NCBI GenBank assembly: GCA_022561895.1
Contig: JADFQH010000003.1
Span: 2,448-38,407 of the forward strand
Reading direction: 5' to 3'
Source: Methanobacteriota archaeon
Lineage (GTDB): Archaea; Halobacteriota; Halobacteria; Halobacteriales; Halalkalicoccaceae
Length of the DNA stretch: 35,960 nt
Made by a program: the position numbers and the translations under genes. Below, in pieces: positions 17,355 to 25,185 of the stretch (position 1 is its first letter; each line of letters opens with the position of its first letter). The notes below the pieces were generated by a model, which was not told where the DNA came from, ran no database searches, and was given only the letters and a program-made list of their open reading frames with translations.

Positions 17355-18056
17355 ATGAGCCTTCCGCTCGCGTTCGAATGGCGGCATCTCCTGTTCGCGA
17401 ACTGGCCCGTCGATCCCGATTACCTCTCGGCGCATCTCCCGGATCGGTTGTCGGTCCAAGAGTACGAGGGAACGGGCTGGCTCTCCATCATTCCGTTCGT
17501 GAACGTCGATACCAGACCACGTGGTCTGCCCGCGTGGCTGGGCGTCGATCTGCCCGAACTCAACCTCCGGACGTACGTCACCTGCGAGGGCGAGCCGGGA
17601 GTGTACTTCTTCAGCCTCGATGCGAATATGCTCAGTAGCGTCCTCGGCGCGCGAGTGCTCCATCGGCTCCCGTACTACTACGCGCGAATGAGCTGTGACT
17701 GGGCGGGCGGCCGGGTGGCGTTCGAGAGCCACCGGCGTCATCCCGGCGATCGACCCGCACGGTTCGAGGCGACCTACTGGCCGACCGGCGAGCCGTTCAC
17801 GCCCGGTCCGAACTCGCTGTCCGAGTTCCTCACCGAACGCCGCCGTCTCTACACGCAGGGGATGGACGGGGCGATTCGATACACCGATGTCGAACACGAG
17901 CGGTGGACGCTCTATCCCGCCGACGCGACAATCGAGGAGAACACGCTTTTCGAAGCGAACGCGTTCAGGAATCCCGACTCCGAACCCCTCTTTTATTACA
18001 GTCCTGGTCTCGATGTTCTCACGACGCGGAGCAAGCGGTGGGATCGGCGCACGTAA
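17355..18056 (+). CDS. DUF2071 (YqjF-like) protein
   Basis: Complete 233-residue member of the DUF2071 family, whose biochemical role is unknown. Recognisable features are the N-terminal WRHLLFANWPVDPDYLSAHLP, the GTGWLSIIPF strand, PELNLRTYV, GVYFFSLDAN, and the C-terminal PLFYYSPGLDV. The start is ATG 17355. It ends about 95 bp before the IclR gene, with an IclR-type palindrome in between. No pathway context is evident. Confidence 0.85.
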   Translation: MSLPLAFEWRHLLFANWPVDPDYLSAHLPDRLSVQEYEGTGWLSIIPFVNVDTRPRGLPAWLGVDLPELNLRTYVTCEGEPGVYFFSLDANMLSSVLGARVLHRLPYYYARMSCDWAGGRVAFESHRRHPGDRPARFEATYWPTGEPFTPGPNSLSEFLTERRRLYTQGMDGAIRYTDVEHERWTLYPADATIEENTLFEANAFRNPDSEPLFYYSPGLDVLTTRSKRWDRRT

Positions 18057-18104
18057 CGGCAGGTGTCGCCAAACGGCGGAGTTCCGGCAGCAGCTATCCC
18101 ATCC

Positions 18105-18121
18105 GTTCCGAAATGCGGAAC
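18105..18121. promoter_or_regulatory. Palindrome GTTCCG-N5-CGGAAC upstream of IclR gene
   Basis: Perfect 6-bp arms around AAATG, centred about 40 bp before the IclR ATG. A related site, GTTCC-N7-GGAAG, lies at 18922-18938 after the same gene. These half-sites suit a dimeric IclR regulator; autoregulation is inferred. Confidence 0.5.
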
Positions 18122-18142
18122 AGTAAAGGATGTGGGAGGGTA

Positions 18143-18169
18143 TTCGGACGTATGCCCGATACGTCCGAA
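18143..18169. promoter_or_regulatory. 27-bp perfect palindrome over the IclR start codon
   Basis: TTCGGACGTAT and ATACGTCCGAA are perfect 11-bp arms around GCCCG, and the ATG (18152-18154) lies inside. It could be a second operator, or an mRNA hairpin that hides the start codon. Confidence 0.5.
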
Positions 18170-18919
18170 CGGAACAGGGTGCGGACGACACGAACGGCGT
18201 TCGAAATTCTCCGATGGATCCGGGATAAGGATGGAATAGGAGTGAGCGAACTGGCGCGCGATCTCGGGATCGCGAAAAGCACGGCCCACCGCCATCTGAC
18301 AACGCTTCTCGACGAGGAGTGCATCATCAAAGAGGGTGAGAAGTACTATCTCGGCCTCCAGTTTCTGAACTTCGGCGAGGCCGCAAGAAACCGCCATCCG
18401 GCGTATCGAATGGCCGGCCGGAAGGTCGAACAGCTCGCGGCGGAGACCCAAGAGCGCGTCCAGTTCATCGTCGAGGAACACGGCCACGCGGTCTACGTTT
18501 ACAGAGAAGTCGGCGAGCGAGCCGTCCAGACGGATCCGGGGATCGGCAAACGGATCCCGCTTCACGCGACCGCCGCGGGAAAAGCGATCCTCGCGTCGTT
18601 CCCACAGGAAAGAATCGAGGCGATCATCGAGCGGCGCGGGTTGGACGCGCTCACCGAAGCCACGATCACCCGGCCGGACGCGCTGTTCGACGAGCTGGAG
18701 GAGATCCGCTCGCGGGGATACGGCTTCAATGAACAGGAGAACATCGTGGGGCTGCACGCCGTCGGCGTCCCGATCAGGGGAGCCGACGAGACGGTGATCG
18801 GGGCGCTCAGCATCTCGGGTCCCAGCCACCGGCTCGTCGGCGAGACGCTCACTGAAAAACTCCCGCGACTGCTTCTGGGCACGGCCAACGAACTCGAACT
18901 CAACATCGCTCACTCCTAA
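18152..18919 (+). CDS. IclR-family transcriptional regulator
   Basis: 255 residues from ATG 18152; the ORF track start at 17903 overlaps the DUF2071 gene and is rejected. The N-terminal winged helix is clear (RTAFEILRWIRDKDGIGVSELARDLGIAKSTAHRHLTTLLDE), followed by the IclR effector domain with PLHATAAGKAILA, SRGYGFNEQENIVGLHAVGVPI and IGALSISGPS. Such proteins respond to small organic acids. The position directly upstream of the acyl-CoA dehydrogenase operon, with GTTCC/GGAA palindromes on both sides of the gene, suggests it controls itself and that operon. Confidence 0.92.
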   Translation: MPDTSERNRVRTTRTAFEILRWIRDKDGIGVSELARDLGIAKSTAHRHLTTLLDEECIIKEGEKYYLGLQFLNFGEAARNRHPAYRMAGRKVEQLAAETQERVQFIVEEHGHAVYVYREVGERAVQTDPGIGKRIPLHATAAGKAILASFPQERIEAIIERRGLDALTEATITRPDALFDELEEIRSRGYGFNEQENIVGLHAVGVPIRGADETVIGALSISGPSHRLVGETLTEKLPRLLLGTANELELNIAHS

Positions 18920-18921
18920 GC

Positions 18922-18938
18922 GTTCCACATAGCGGAAG
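18922..18938. promoter_or_regulatory. IclR-type half-palindrome before the acyl-CoA dehydrogenase gene
   Basis: GTTCCACATAGCGGAAG shares spacing and half-sites with the palindrome at 18105-18121. It lies just after the IclR stop, about 220 bp before the acyl-CoA dehydrogenase ATG, and could serve that operon. Confidence 0.35.
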
Positions 18939-19121
18939 TTACCGACCGAATCACGCTCTCACGATTACACGGATACTGTTGTAATCAGCTCTGATACGCG
19001 ACGTTGGCTGACACGAATCCGTGTCGGTCGTTGTTTGCTGTTCCGTATAGGAGAACGCGGTCGTGTCAATCATTCCCACCGTGTGGGACGTCGCGTGTTT
19101 GTCCATGAATCAGGGGGAATG

Positions 19122-19131
19122 CATACATTTA
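19122..19131 (+). promoter_or_regulatory. TATA-like box of the acyl-CoA dehydrogenase operon
   Basis: TACATTTAAC lies about 30 nt before the ATG at 19159, the spacing expected for a leaderless or near-leaderless archaeal transcript. It supports 19159, not 19063, as the start of the dehydrogenase. Confidence 0.45.
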
Positions 19132-19158
19132 ACTCGCGGTGTTCGTTCTTCCTACGCG

Positions 19159-20361
19159 ATGGCAATACAGTGGGACGATAGCATCGCACTTTCTTCGACA
19201 CAGCGGGCGGTTCGGTCGGAGGTCCGGGATCTCTGTGCCGAGTTCGACGCGGCGTACTGGCGCGAGAAGGACCGCGAGGGCGAGTATCCGTACGATTTCG
19301 TCGAAACGCTCGCCGAGGCGGGCTGGCTCGGGACGCTCGTACCCGAAGAGTACGGCGGGAAAGGCTACGGAACCGAGGAAACCGTCGTCCTGATGAACGA
19401 GATCGCCAGAAGTGGGGCGGGTTTTAGCGGCGCACAAACCGTTCATGCGGCGATCTACAACTCCGCGCCGCTCGTTCGCTACGCGAGCGAGGAAATGAAG
19501 GAGGATCTGCTCCCCCGCGTCGCAAACGGCGAGGCGTGGATCCAGTGTTTCAGCCTCACCGAACCCGAAACGGGCTCGGACTCGACGGCGATGACGACAG
19601 AAGCCGTCCGCGAGGGCGAGGAGTACGTCATCAACGGCGAGAAGCTCTGGACCTCCCGGCTCGACGTGAGCGACTATCTCGTGTTGGCGGCACGAACCAC
19701 ACCAAAAAACGACGTCGGGAAGAAAACACGGGGAGTCTCGCTGTTTCTCGTCGATATCGCCGCGGGGATCGAGGACGGTTCGATCGAGTACGAAGAGATC
19801 GAAAAGACAGTTAGCGGCGTCGTCCACTCGTTTCGGGTGACCTACGACGATCTGCGTCTCCCGTCGAAAAACCTGATCGGCGAGGAGGACCGAGGATTCT
19901 ATCACGTCCTCGATGGGTTGAACGAGGAACGCCTGGTCATCGCCGCCGAATGTATCGGTCTCGGGGAGCTCGCGATCGAGAAAGGGGTTTCCTACGCGAA
20001 CGACCGGGAAGTCTTTGGGCGTTCTATTGGACAGAATCAGGCGATCCAACACCCGCTTGCGGCCGCCTTTGCGCGCGTGCAGGCGGCCAAACAGCTCACC
20101 TACGACGCCGCTACCCGCACCGACGACGACAGAAAGGACGTTGGCGCGCGCGCAAACATGGCGAAGTATCTCGCCGCGGAGGCGGCCTACGAGGCCGCCG
20201 ACGCCGCGGTCCAGACCCACGGCGGGCGGGGCGTCGCCCGCGAGTACGACGTCGAGCGATATTTCAGAGAAGCGCGCCTCACCCGGCTCGTCCCCATCAC
20301 GCAGGAACTGGTGTTGAACTACATCGGGGAAAACGTGTTAGAACTGCCCCGATCGTACTAA
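19159..20361 (+). CDS. Acyl-CoA dehydrogenase
   Basis: FAD enzyme introducing a 2,3-double bond in an acyl-CoA; 400 residues, full length. Seen: GWLGTLVPEEYGGKG, the FAD-binding CFSLTEPETGSDSTAM and INGEKLWTS, and the C-terminal VQTHGGRGVAREYDVERYFREARLTRL. The usual general-base position near the C-terminus (IYEGT in medium-chain enzymes) reads LVPITQE, so the Glu seems absent there. A Glu in LNEERLVIAAE occupies the alternative base position used by isovaleryl-CoA and long-chain dehydrogenases. The start ATG 19159 is supported by a TATA-like box; the ORF track start at 19063 adds an unrelated leader. MaoC follows after 21 nt. Confidence 0.9.
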   Translation: MAIQWDDSIALSSTQRAVRSEVRDLCAEFDAAYWREKDREGEYPYDFVETLAEAGWLGTLVPEEYGGKGYGTEETVVLMNEIARSGAGFSGAQTVHAAIYNSAPLVRYASEEMKEDLLPRVANGEAWIQCFSLTEPETGSDSTAMTTEAVREGEEYVINGEKLWTSRLDVSDYLVLAARTTPKNDVGKKTRGVSLFLVDIAAGIEDGSIEYEEIEKTVSGVVHSFRVTYDDLRLPSKNLIGEEDRGFYHVLDGLNEERLVIAAECIGLGELAIEKGVSYANDREVFGRSIGQNQAIQHPLAAAFARVQAAKQLTYDAATRTDDDRKDVGARANMAKYLAAEAAYEAADAAVQTHGGRGVAREYDVERYFREARLTRLVPITQELVLNYIGENVLELPRSY

Positions 20362-20382
20362 CGAAACGACGAACCCCAATCC

Positions 20383-20976
20383 ATGACTGACGATACCACA
20401 GGCGATTCCGACACTGAATCAGTTACTAAAAAACTCGTTTCCGGCTGGCAGGGCCGGTACTACGAGGATTTCGAGGTAGGCGACATCTACAAACACCCCT
20501 TCGGACGCACGGTGACGGAAACGGACAACGTCTGGATGACGAACGTGACTATGAACCTCAATCCGATGCATTTCAACGAGGCCTACGCCGCAGAAACCGA
20601 GTTCGGCGAGCGCCTCGTCGACGGCACGTTCGTCATCGCGCTGGCGGTGGGCATGAGCGTCATCGATATCTCGGTGAACGCGACTGCGAACCTGGGCTAC
20701 GACGCGATCCGCCATCACGCACCTGTCTTTCACGGCGATACGATCCTCGCCGAAAGCGAGGTGATCGAAAAGCGCGAAAGTAGTTCGAGGGATCACGTCG
20801 GGATCGTTACGACCGAGCTCCGGGCGTACAATCAAGAGGGTGAAAAGGTGCTCTCTCTAGAGCGTACGCCGATGGTGCTCAAACGCGAGTACGCACAGCC
20901 GACGGCGGCGAAGCCACCGGGCTGGCCCGAGGGCGTGGGAACCCAGCCCGAGGAGATCGACGGAGCAGGCGAATGA
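20383..20976 (+). CDS. MaoC-family (hot-dog fold) acyl-CoA hydratase
   Basis: 197-residue enoyl-CoA hydratase-like protein. YYEDFEVGDIYKHPFGRTVTETDNVWMTNVTMNLNPMHFNEAYA is the MaoC signature, with the Asp and His of the active site in ETDNVW and NPMHFN. The NVWMT/TMN variant is that of the group containing itaconyl-CoA and mesaconyl-CoA hydratase-like proteins (for example RipB), rather than the classic PhaJ type. The acidic N-terminus and Pro-rich C-terminus are halophile extensions. It overlaps the CoA-transferase start by four bases (ATGA), so the pair is translationally coupled. The exact substrate is inferred. Confidence 0.87.
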   Translation: MTDDTTGDSDTESVTKKLVSGWQGRYYEDFEVGDIYKHPFGRTVTETDNVWMTNVTMNLNPMHFNEAYAAETEFGERLVDGTFVIALAVGMSVIDISVNATANLGYDAIRHHAPVFHGDTILAESEVIEKRESSSRDHVGIVTTELRAYNQEGEKVLSLERTPMVLKREYAQPTAAKPPGWPEGVGTQPEEIDGAGE

Positions 20977-22442
20977 GCTTCGACCTCGAAGACGGACGAC
21001 TGCAGGGTGATCTCCCGACGACGGACCCGGAAACGGCAGCCGGGGCAGTCGGTCCCGAGGATCTCGTGTTGGTGAGCGGCTTTGGAGGGGTTGGCTATCC
21101 GAAGCGCGTTCCAGAAGCACTTGCGGCGGACGATCGAGAGCTGTCGCTGTCGGTCGTCAGCGGCGGCGGCGTCGGTGCGGAACTCGACGATCGGATAGTT
21201 GAATCCGGAAAACTCGCCCGGCGATACCCCTTCCAAACGCGTCGAACATCGAGAAAAGCGATCAACGAGGGTGAGGTTGCCTTCCACGACCGGCATATCT
21301 CCCGCTTTGGCGACGAAGTTCGACTTGGGGATCTCGGCACGCCCGACGTCGCGATCATCGAGGCGATCGCCCTTGGAAAGAACTGGCTCGTCCCCTCGAC
21401 GTCGATCGGGCACAGTCCATCATTTGTCGCGAGCGCACGGAAACTGATCGTCGAGGTGAATCACGCACAGCCCGTAGAGCTGGCGCGCGTTCACGACATC
21501 GATCTTCGAGAGCTGCCGCCGAACAGGGAGCCAATTGCCCTCGATGGTCCAACTGATAGGATCGGCTCGCCGACGATCGAGTTCGATCCCGAGAAGGTAG
21601 TTGGAATCGTCGAAACCGAGCGCACGGACGATCCGTACACGTTTCGCGACCCCACGGAGGCGGATCTCGCGATCGCCTCGCATCTCAAAGGGTTTCTCGA
21701 AGCCGAAATCGAGCGCAATCCGCTGTGCGAAGAGACGGTCCACCTCCAGTTCGGCGTCGGGAGCATGGGCAACGCGCTGATGGGTGCGCTTGAGGACATC
21801 GAGTTCGGGGATCACGAGGTCGTCTACTTCGGGGAGGTCTTTCAGGACGGCCTGCTCGACAGCCTCGACAGCGGCCTGCTCGCGGGCGCGAGCGCGACGT
21901 CGCTTGCGCTCTCGGAGGCGGGCCAGCAGCGGCTGTTCGACGATATCGAGCGATATGCCAAAAACACGGTGTTGCGACCGGCGGATATCTCGAACAACCC
22001 CGCGCTGATCGAGCGCTTCGGCGTCGTGGGGATCAACAGCGCCGTCGAAGTCGATCTGTATGGAAACGCGAACGCGACGCATCTCGGCGGCACGCGGATG
22101 GTAAACGGGATCGGCGGGAGCGGGGATTTCAACCGCAATAGTCGGTTAGGAATTATCGCGCTGCCTGCGACGGCGAGCGATGGCGAGATCTCACGGATCG
22201 TTCCGATGACCCCGCACGTCGACCACACCGAGCACGACTTTTCAATCATTGTCACCGAACACGGGGTGGCCGATCTTCGGGGGCTGAGCCCCCGCGAACG
22301 CGCAGAAACGATCGTCGAGATTGCTGATCCGAGTTTTCGCGAGGAGTTAGACGAGTACCGAGCGCGGGCCGTTCGCGGTGGCGGGAACACGCCACACGAT
22401 CTTGAAACCGCGCTGTCGTGGCATGCTAGCTGGAATCGCTGA
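20973..22442 (+). CDS. Acetyl-CoA hydrolase/CoA-transferase family protein
   Basis: 489-residue member of the Ach1/ScpC/Cat1 class I CoA-transferases, which move CoA from acetyl- or succinyl-CoA to another carboxylate through a glutamyl-CoA intermediate. The likely catalytic Glu is in VVYFGEVFQDG; the oxyanion and CoA-loop segments LQFGVGSMGNALM and NANATHLGGTRMVNGIGGSGDFNRNS are well preserved, as is FSIIVTEHGVADLRGLSP. Within this operon it would activate an imported acid for the dehydrogenase and hydratase. Its last 17 bp overlap the convergent MmgE/PrpD gene. Acetate or succinate as CoA partner cannot be told from sequence. Confidence 0.9.
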   Translation: MSFDLEDGRLQGDLPTTDPETAAGAVGPEDLVLVSGFGGVGYPKRVPEALAADDRELSLSVVSGGGVGAELDDRIVESGKLARRYPFQTRRTSRKAINEGEVAFHDRHISRFGDEVRLGDLGTPDVAIIEAIALGKNWLVPSTSIGHSPSFVASARKLIVEVNHAQPVELARVHDIDLRELPPNREPIALDGPTDRIGSPTIEFDPEKVVGIVETERTDDPYTFRDPTEADLAIASHLKGFLEAEIERNPLCEETVHLQFGVGSMGNALMGALEDIEFGDHEVVYFGEVFQDGLLDSLDSGLLAGASATSLALSEAGQQRLFDDIERYAKNTVLRPADISNNPALIERFGVVGINSAVEVDLYGNANATHLGGTRMVNGIGGSGDFNRNSRLGIIALPATASDGEISRIVPMTPHVDHTEHDFSIIVTEHGVADLRGLSPRERAETIVEIADPSFREELDEYRARAVRGGGNTPHDLETALSWHASWNR

Positions 22443-23889
22443 ACGGACCAGCCGTTGGTGTCCCTGTCGTACCTCGGCGTCGGTCGTCTGCGACCGCACT
22501 ATGCTGATCGAGTCCCACAAACGGCTCCGTCAGCTCCCCGGCCGTCCGATGTTCGAGCGACTGAACGCTATCGAGCGCCTCGCCCCTCGTCTCCGGCGAG
22601 AGGTGGTCGGTCAGCTCCTCGAATTTTTCTGTAACCTCCTCCCACGACATCGGGTTTTCGGGTTCGCCCTTTGCAAACTCGACGTGCTTTTCGTACTGCT
22701 GGCCGGCCGCTTCGAGACGCACGTAGGCCGACCATTTCTCCGGGTATGGCTCGTTCACCCGATCCGTTGATTCGACCGCCGTCACGTCCATCAGTTTCTC
22801 GAATCCCTCGTCGTGTCCAGTCTCGCTGGCTTCGAGAAAGCTATCGATTCCGGCGTCGCCTTCGGTGATCGCGAGCGCAACCCCGAAGGGCATGCTGAAC
22901 TGTGCATCGACGAACGACTGGGGGCGCTGTTTTCGCTCGATTGGCTTCCCGACGATGTTGACGCCGGCACGCGGGAGCTCGACGACGACTCGCTCGACGG
23001 ATTCGGAACTGATCGGGTTCTCGGAGAGCAGCGAGAACAGCGCATCGAGGGCCGGATGCATGTACCGACAGCAGGGGTAGGGCTTCATTCCAGTTTGGAG
23101 CAGTTCGAACGCCTCGTCGAGTTCTCTTATCGCGAGTTCCGGTTTCGCATCGTCGCTGTAGCCGGAGAGAAAGCCGTCCTCACCCTCGATCGGGGCGCTC
23201 GAACCGTAGAAACCAGCGTCGGCGAACGAGACGGCGAGGATGCCCGCGTGTGCAGCCAGCCCCGGATGGGCGCGCTTGTTCCACGCCCCGTTCGAGAGAA
23301 ACTGCATCGATCCGGACGCTTGGCTTCCGTTGAGACCGAAGGCGTTCGTGAGTTTTTCACTATCCAGTCCCGCGATTTTTCCGGCTGCGGCCGTTGCCCC
23401 GAACGTCCCGCAGGTCCCCGTGCCGTGAAACCCCCTCGAGTAATGCGATTCGGGGTTGATCGCCATCCCCAGTCGGCAGTCGACCTCGTAGCCCGCGACG
23501 ATCGCAGTCAGTAGCTCTTCGCCATTCACCGCACGGTCGGCCGCCTCGGCCGCGGCGATGGCCGCCGGGATCACCGCCGCACCGGGATGATGTGAGGCTC
23601 CCCTGTGGGTGTCATCGTAATCGAGACTATGAACGAGTGCGCCGTTCAACAGCGCCGCGTACTCCGGTTCGAGGCCTCGATGAGAGGAGAACACCGTCAC
23701 ATCGCCGCCGTTCGCGAGCGCGTCGACGCCGTCTATGAACGCCTCGCTCGAGATCGCGCGGTGTTCGGCTCCGAGCGCGATTCCGATCGCGTCGAGTGTC
23801 AGTTTTTTCGCGTGCTCGACGACCTCGTCCGGAAGGTCGTCGTACTGTAGCTCGGTCACGTACGCCGCGTACGTCTCGGCGATAGTCAT
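22426..23889 (-). CDS. MmgE/PrpD family protein
   Basis: 487-residue member of the family that includes 2-methylcitrate dehydratase and cis-aconitate (itaconate-forming) decarboxylase. Seen: LTLDAIGIALG near the N-terminus, HSLDYDDTHRGASHHPGAAVIPAA with the active-site Asp/His cluster, GFHGTGTCGTFGATAAAGKIAGL, KRAHPGLAAHAG, and KPYPCCRYMHPALDA. The start is ATG 23889. It is last in a minus-strand series running from the SSS transporter, and converges on the CoA-transferase. No methylcitrate synthase is nearby, so the methylcitrate cycle is not the obvious role. Confidence 0.9.
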   Translation of the reverse strand: MTIAETYAAYVTELQYDDLPDEVVEHAKKLTLDAIGIALGAEHRAISSEAFIDGVDALANGGDVTVFSSHRGLEPEYAALLNGALVHSLDYDDTHRGASHHPGAAVIPAAIAAAEAADRAVNGEELLTAIVAGYEVDCRLGMAINPESHYSRGFHGTGTCGTFGATAAAGKIAGLDSEKLTNAFGLNGSQASGSMQFLSNGAWNKRAHPGLAAHAGILAVSFADAGFYGSSAPIEGEDGFLSGYSDDAKPELAIRELDEAFELLQTGMKPYPCCRYMHPALDALFSLLSENPISSESVERVVVELPRAGVNIVGKPIERKQRPQSFVDAQFSMPFGVALAITEGDAGIDSFLEASETGHDEGFEKLMDVTAVESTDRVNEPYPEKWSAYVRLEAAGQQYEKHVEFAKGEPENPMSWEEVTEKFEELTDHLSPETRGEALDSVQSLEHRTAGELTEPFVGLDQHSAVADDRRRGTTGTPTAGPFSDSS

Positions 23890-23953
23890 TGCTATCTGGA
23901 GATCACAGCCGGATTGCTTCAGTGTTTGGGTGGATTATCCATTCGAATCTCGG

Positions 23954-24154
23954 TCAGCCCGTGGGTCGATCACTGACGTCTCGTATCTCCCTGGAGTTGC
24001 ACTCGGGACAGACGAGCGTCCCTTTCGCGGGGAGGCGTGCTTCGCTCCGGAGAAACGTCGCTTGGCATTCGCCACAGCGCATCAGCGCCTTCGCTTCCGG
24101 CTCGATATCGACGTGCACCCGTGGCAGCTGGCAGTCCTCCGAATCAGTTCCCAT
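23954..24154 (-). CDS. Small zinc-ribbon protein
   Basis: 66 residues with two CxxC pairs, MRCGECQATF and LVCPECNSRE, spaced like a zinc ribbon, and an acidic N-terminus (PRVHVDIEPEAKAL). It lies between the MmgE/PrpD and enoyl-CoA hydratase genes on the same strand with about 60 bp on each side. Such small zinc-finger proteins are frequent in haloarchaea and often of unknown role. A link to thiolase-associated DUF35 ribbons is possible but there is no OB domain. Confidence 0.7.
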   Translation of the reverse strand: MGTDSEDCQLPRVHVDIEPEAKALMRCGECQATFLRSEARLPAKGTLVCPECNSREIRDVSDRPTG

Positions 24155-24216
24155 AGCTACCGTGTCTCAACCAGTGCTAATAAATCTCGTCCGCCCTCTC
24201 CGTTTGGAGCGACGAA

Positions 24217-24966
24217 CTACTCGTTTCCGTCCGTGTCGCGTTCGAGAAATTCCCGAGTCGCACGCTGGCAATCCTCCGAGAGAGCTGTCCGGGCGAGCGC
24301 ACCGGCGATGCGGGTTCGTGCTTTGTCGCCCCCTTGACCGAACCGAGCGTGCTGCTTTGTCACTCGCGTCGACTGTTCGGGCGACTGGACGATCGAGTCG
24401 ACGTACTCCATCACCGTTTCCTCCAAGGATGCCCGAGGAACGACGCGGTTGATCACCCCCCATTCGAGTGCGGTCTCCGCATCGATCGGCTCGCCCGTCA
24501 GCATCAGCTCCATGCCCCGTTTCTTGCCGCCCAGCGTGCCCAGCCGTTCGACGGCGAACGGCGGATACGCCCCGATACGCGTTTCGGGAAGCGCAAACGT
24601 CGCGTCCTCGACTGCAACGGCCAGATCCGCGGCGGCGACGATCTCACACCCACCACCGTAGGCGAGCCCGTTGACGGCGGCGATCACCGGGATGGGCAGC
24701 GCTTCGATCCCGAACAGCACGTCGTACAGGTGCACAGCGAGTTCGCTCACCTCGTCCGTCGTGGTCATCGAATCCAGCGTTTCGATATCATCACCCGCAC
24801 AGAACACCTCGGCGGTCCCGGTTATCACTGCGACACGTGCGTTCTCGCTTGCTCGCTCGAGTTCTTCGGAGAGGGCGGCCCAGCCCTCTATATGCAGGGC
24901 GTTCATCTTCTCGGGTCTGTCGAGTCGGATCCAAACCGCCTCTCCGCGCGCGCTACGCTCTATCAT
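24217..24966 (-). CDS. Enoyl-CoA hydratase/isomerase family protein
   Basis: Crotonase-fold enzyme, 249 residues. The oxyanion-hole segments are FCAGDDIETLD and NGLAYGGGCEIVAAADLAVA; the likely catalytic Glu is in ALPETRIGAYPP. The Glu at the first acid position of classic hydratases is less clear (GGGCEIV), so hydration, isomerisation or C-C cleavage remain possible. It begins at ATG 24966 and belongs to the minus-strand catabolic series with the transporter upstream and MmgE/PrpD downstream. Confidence 0.88.
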   Translation of the reverse strand: MIERSARGEAVWIRLDRPEKMNALHIEGWAALSEELERASENARVAVITGTAEVFCAGDDIETLDSMTTTDEVSELAVHLYDVLFGIEALPIPVIAAVNGLAYGGGCEIVAAADLAVAVEDATFALPETRIGAYPPFAVERLGTLGGKKRGMELMLTGEPIDAETALEWGVINRVVPRASLEETVMEYVDSIVQSPEQSTRVTKQHARFGQGGDKARTRIAGALARTALSEDCQRATREFLERDTDGNE

Positions 24967-25004
24967 ACACTGAGAGATTGGTTGCCGATACTAAATCCGT
25001 TTCT

Positions 25005-25169
25005 CTACCCCGTCTTTCGATACTCCAGATAGCTGAACACCGCGAGGACGATCCAGCCGACCGCAATCACTCCGGTGACCGGGTTCTCCCACTGGAGTGC
25101 AAATCCAGCAGTGCCGAGACCGATCAGCACCCAGACAGCGGTTCCGACCCTCGATCCGAACAGTTTCAT
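25005..25169 (-). CDS. Small two-helix membrane protein
   Basis: A 54-residue gene missing from the ORF track: MKLFGSRVGTAVWVLIGLG, then a second hydrophobic helix (VIAVGWIVLAVFSY) and LEYRKTG before the TAG. It starts 17 bp after the SSS transporter stop and precedes the enoyl-CoA hydratase, so it is probably in the transporter operon. It resembles the hydrophobic tail of the composite pseudogene at 7411-7871. It may be an accessory subunit of the symporter; function unknown. Confidence 0.65.
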   Translation of the reverse strand: MKLFGSRVGTAVWVLIGLGTAGFALQWENPVTGVIAVGWIVLAVFSYLEYRKTG

Positions 25170-25185
25170 CGGATAGCGATCCCCG

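Noticed and set aside
17262-18302. 346-residue minus-strand ORF across DUF2071 and IclR
   Set aside because: Spans two real genes in antisense and has no motif support.
19129-20220. 363-residue minus-strand ORF over the acyl-CoA dehydrogenase
   Set aside because: Shadow frame of a gene with strong family motifs.
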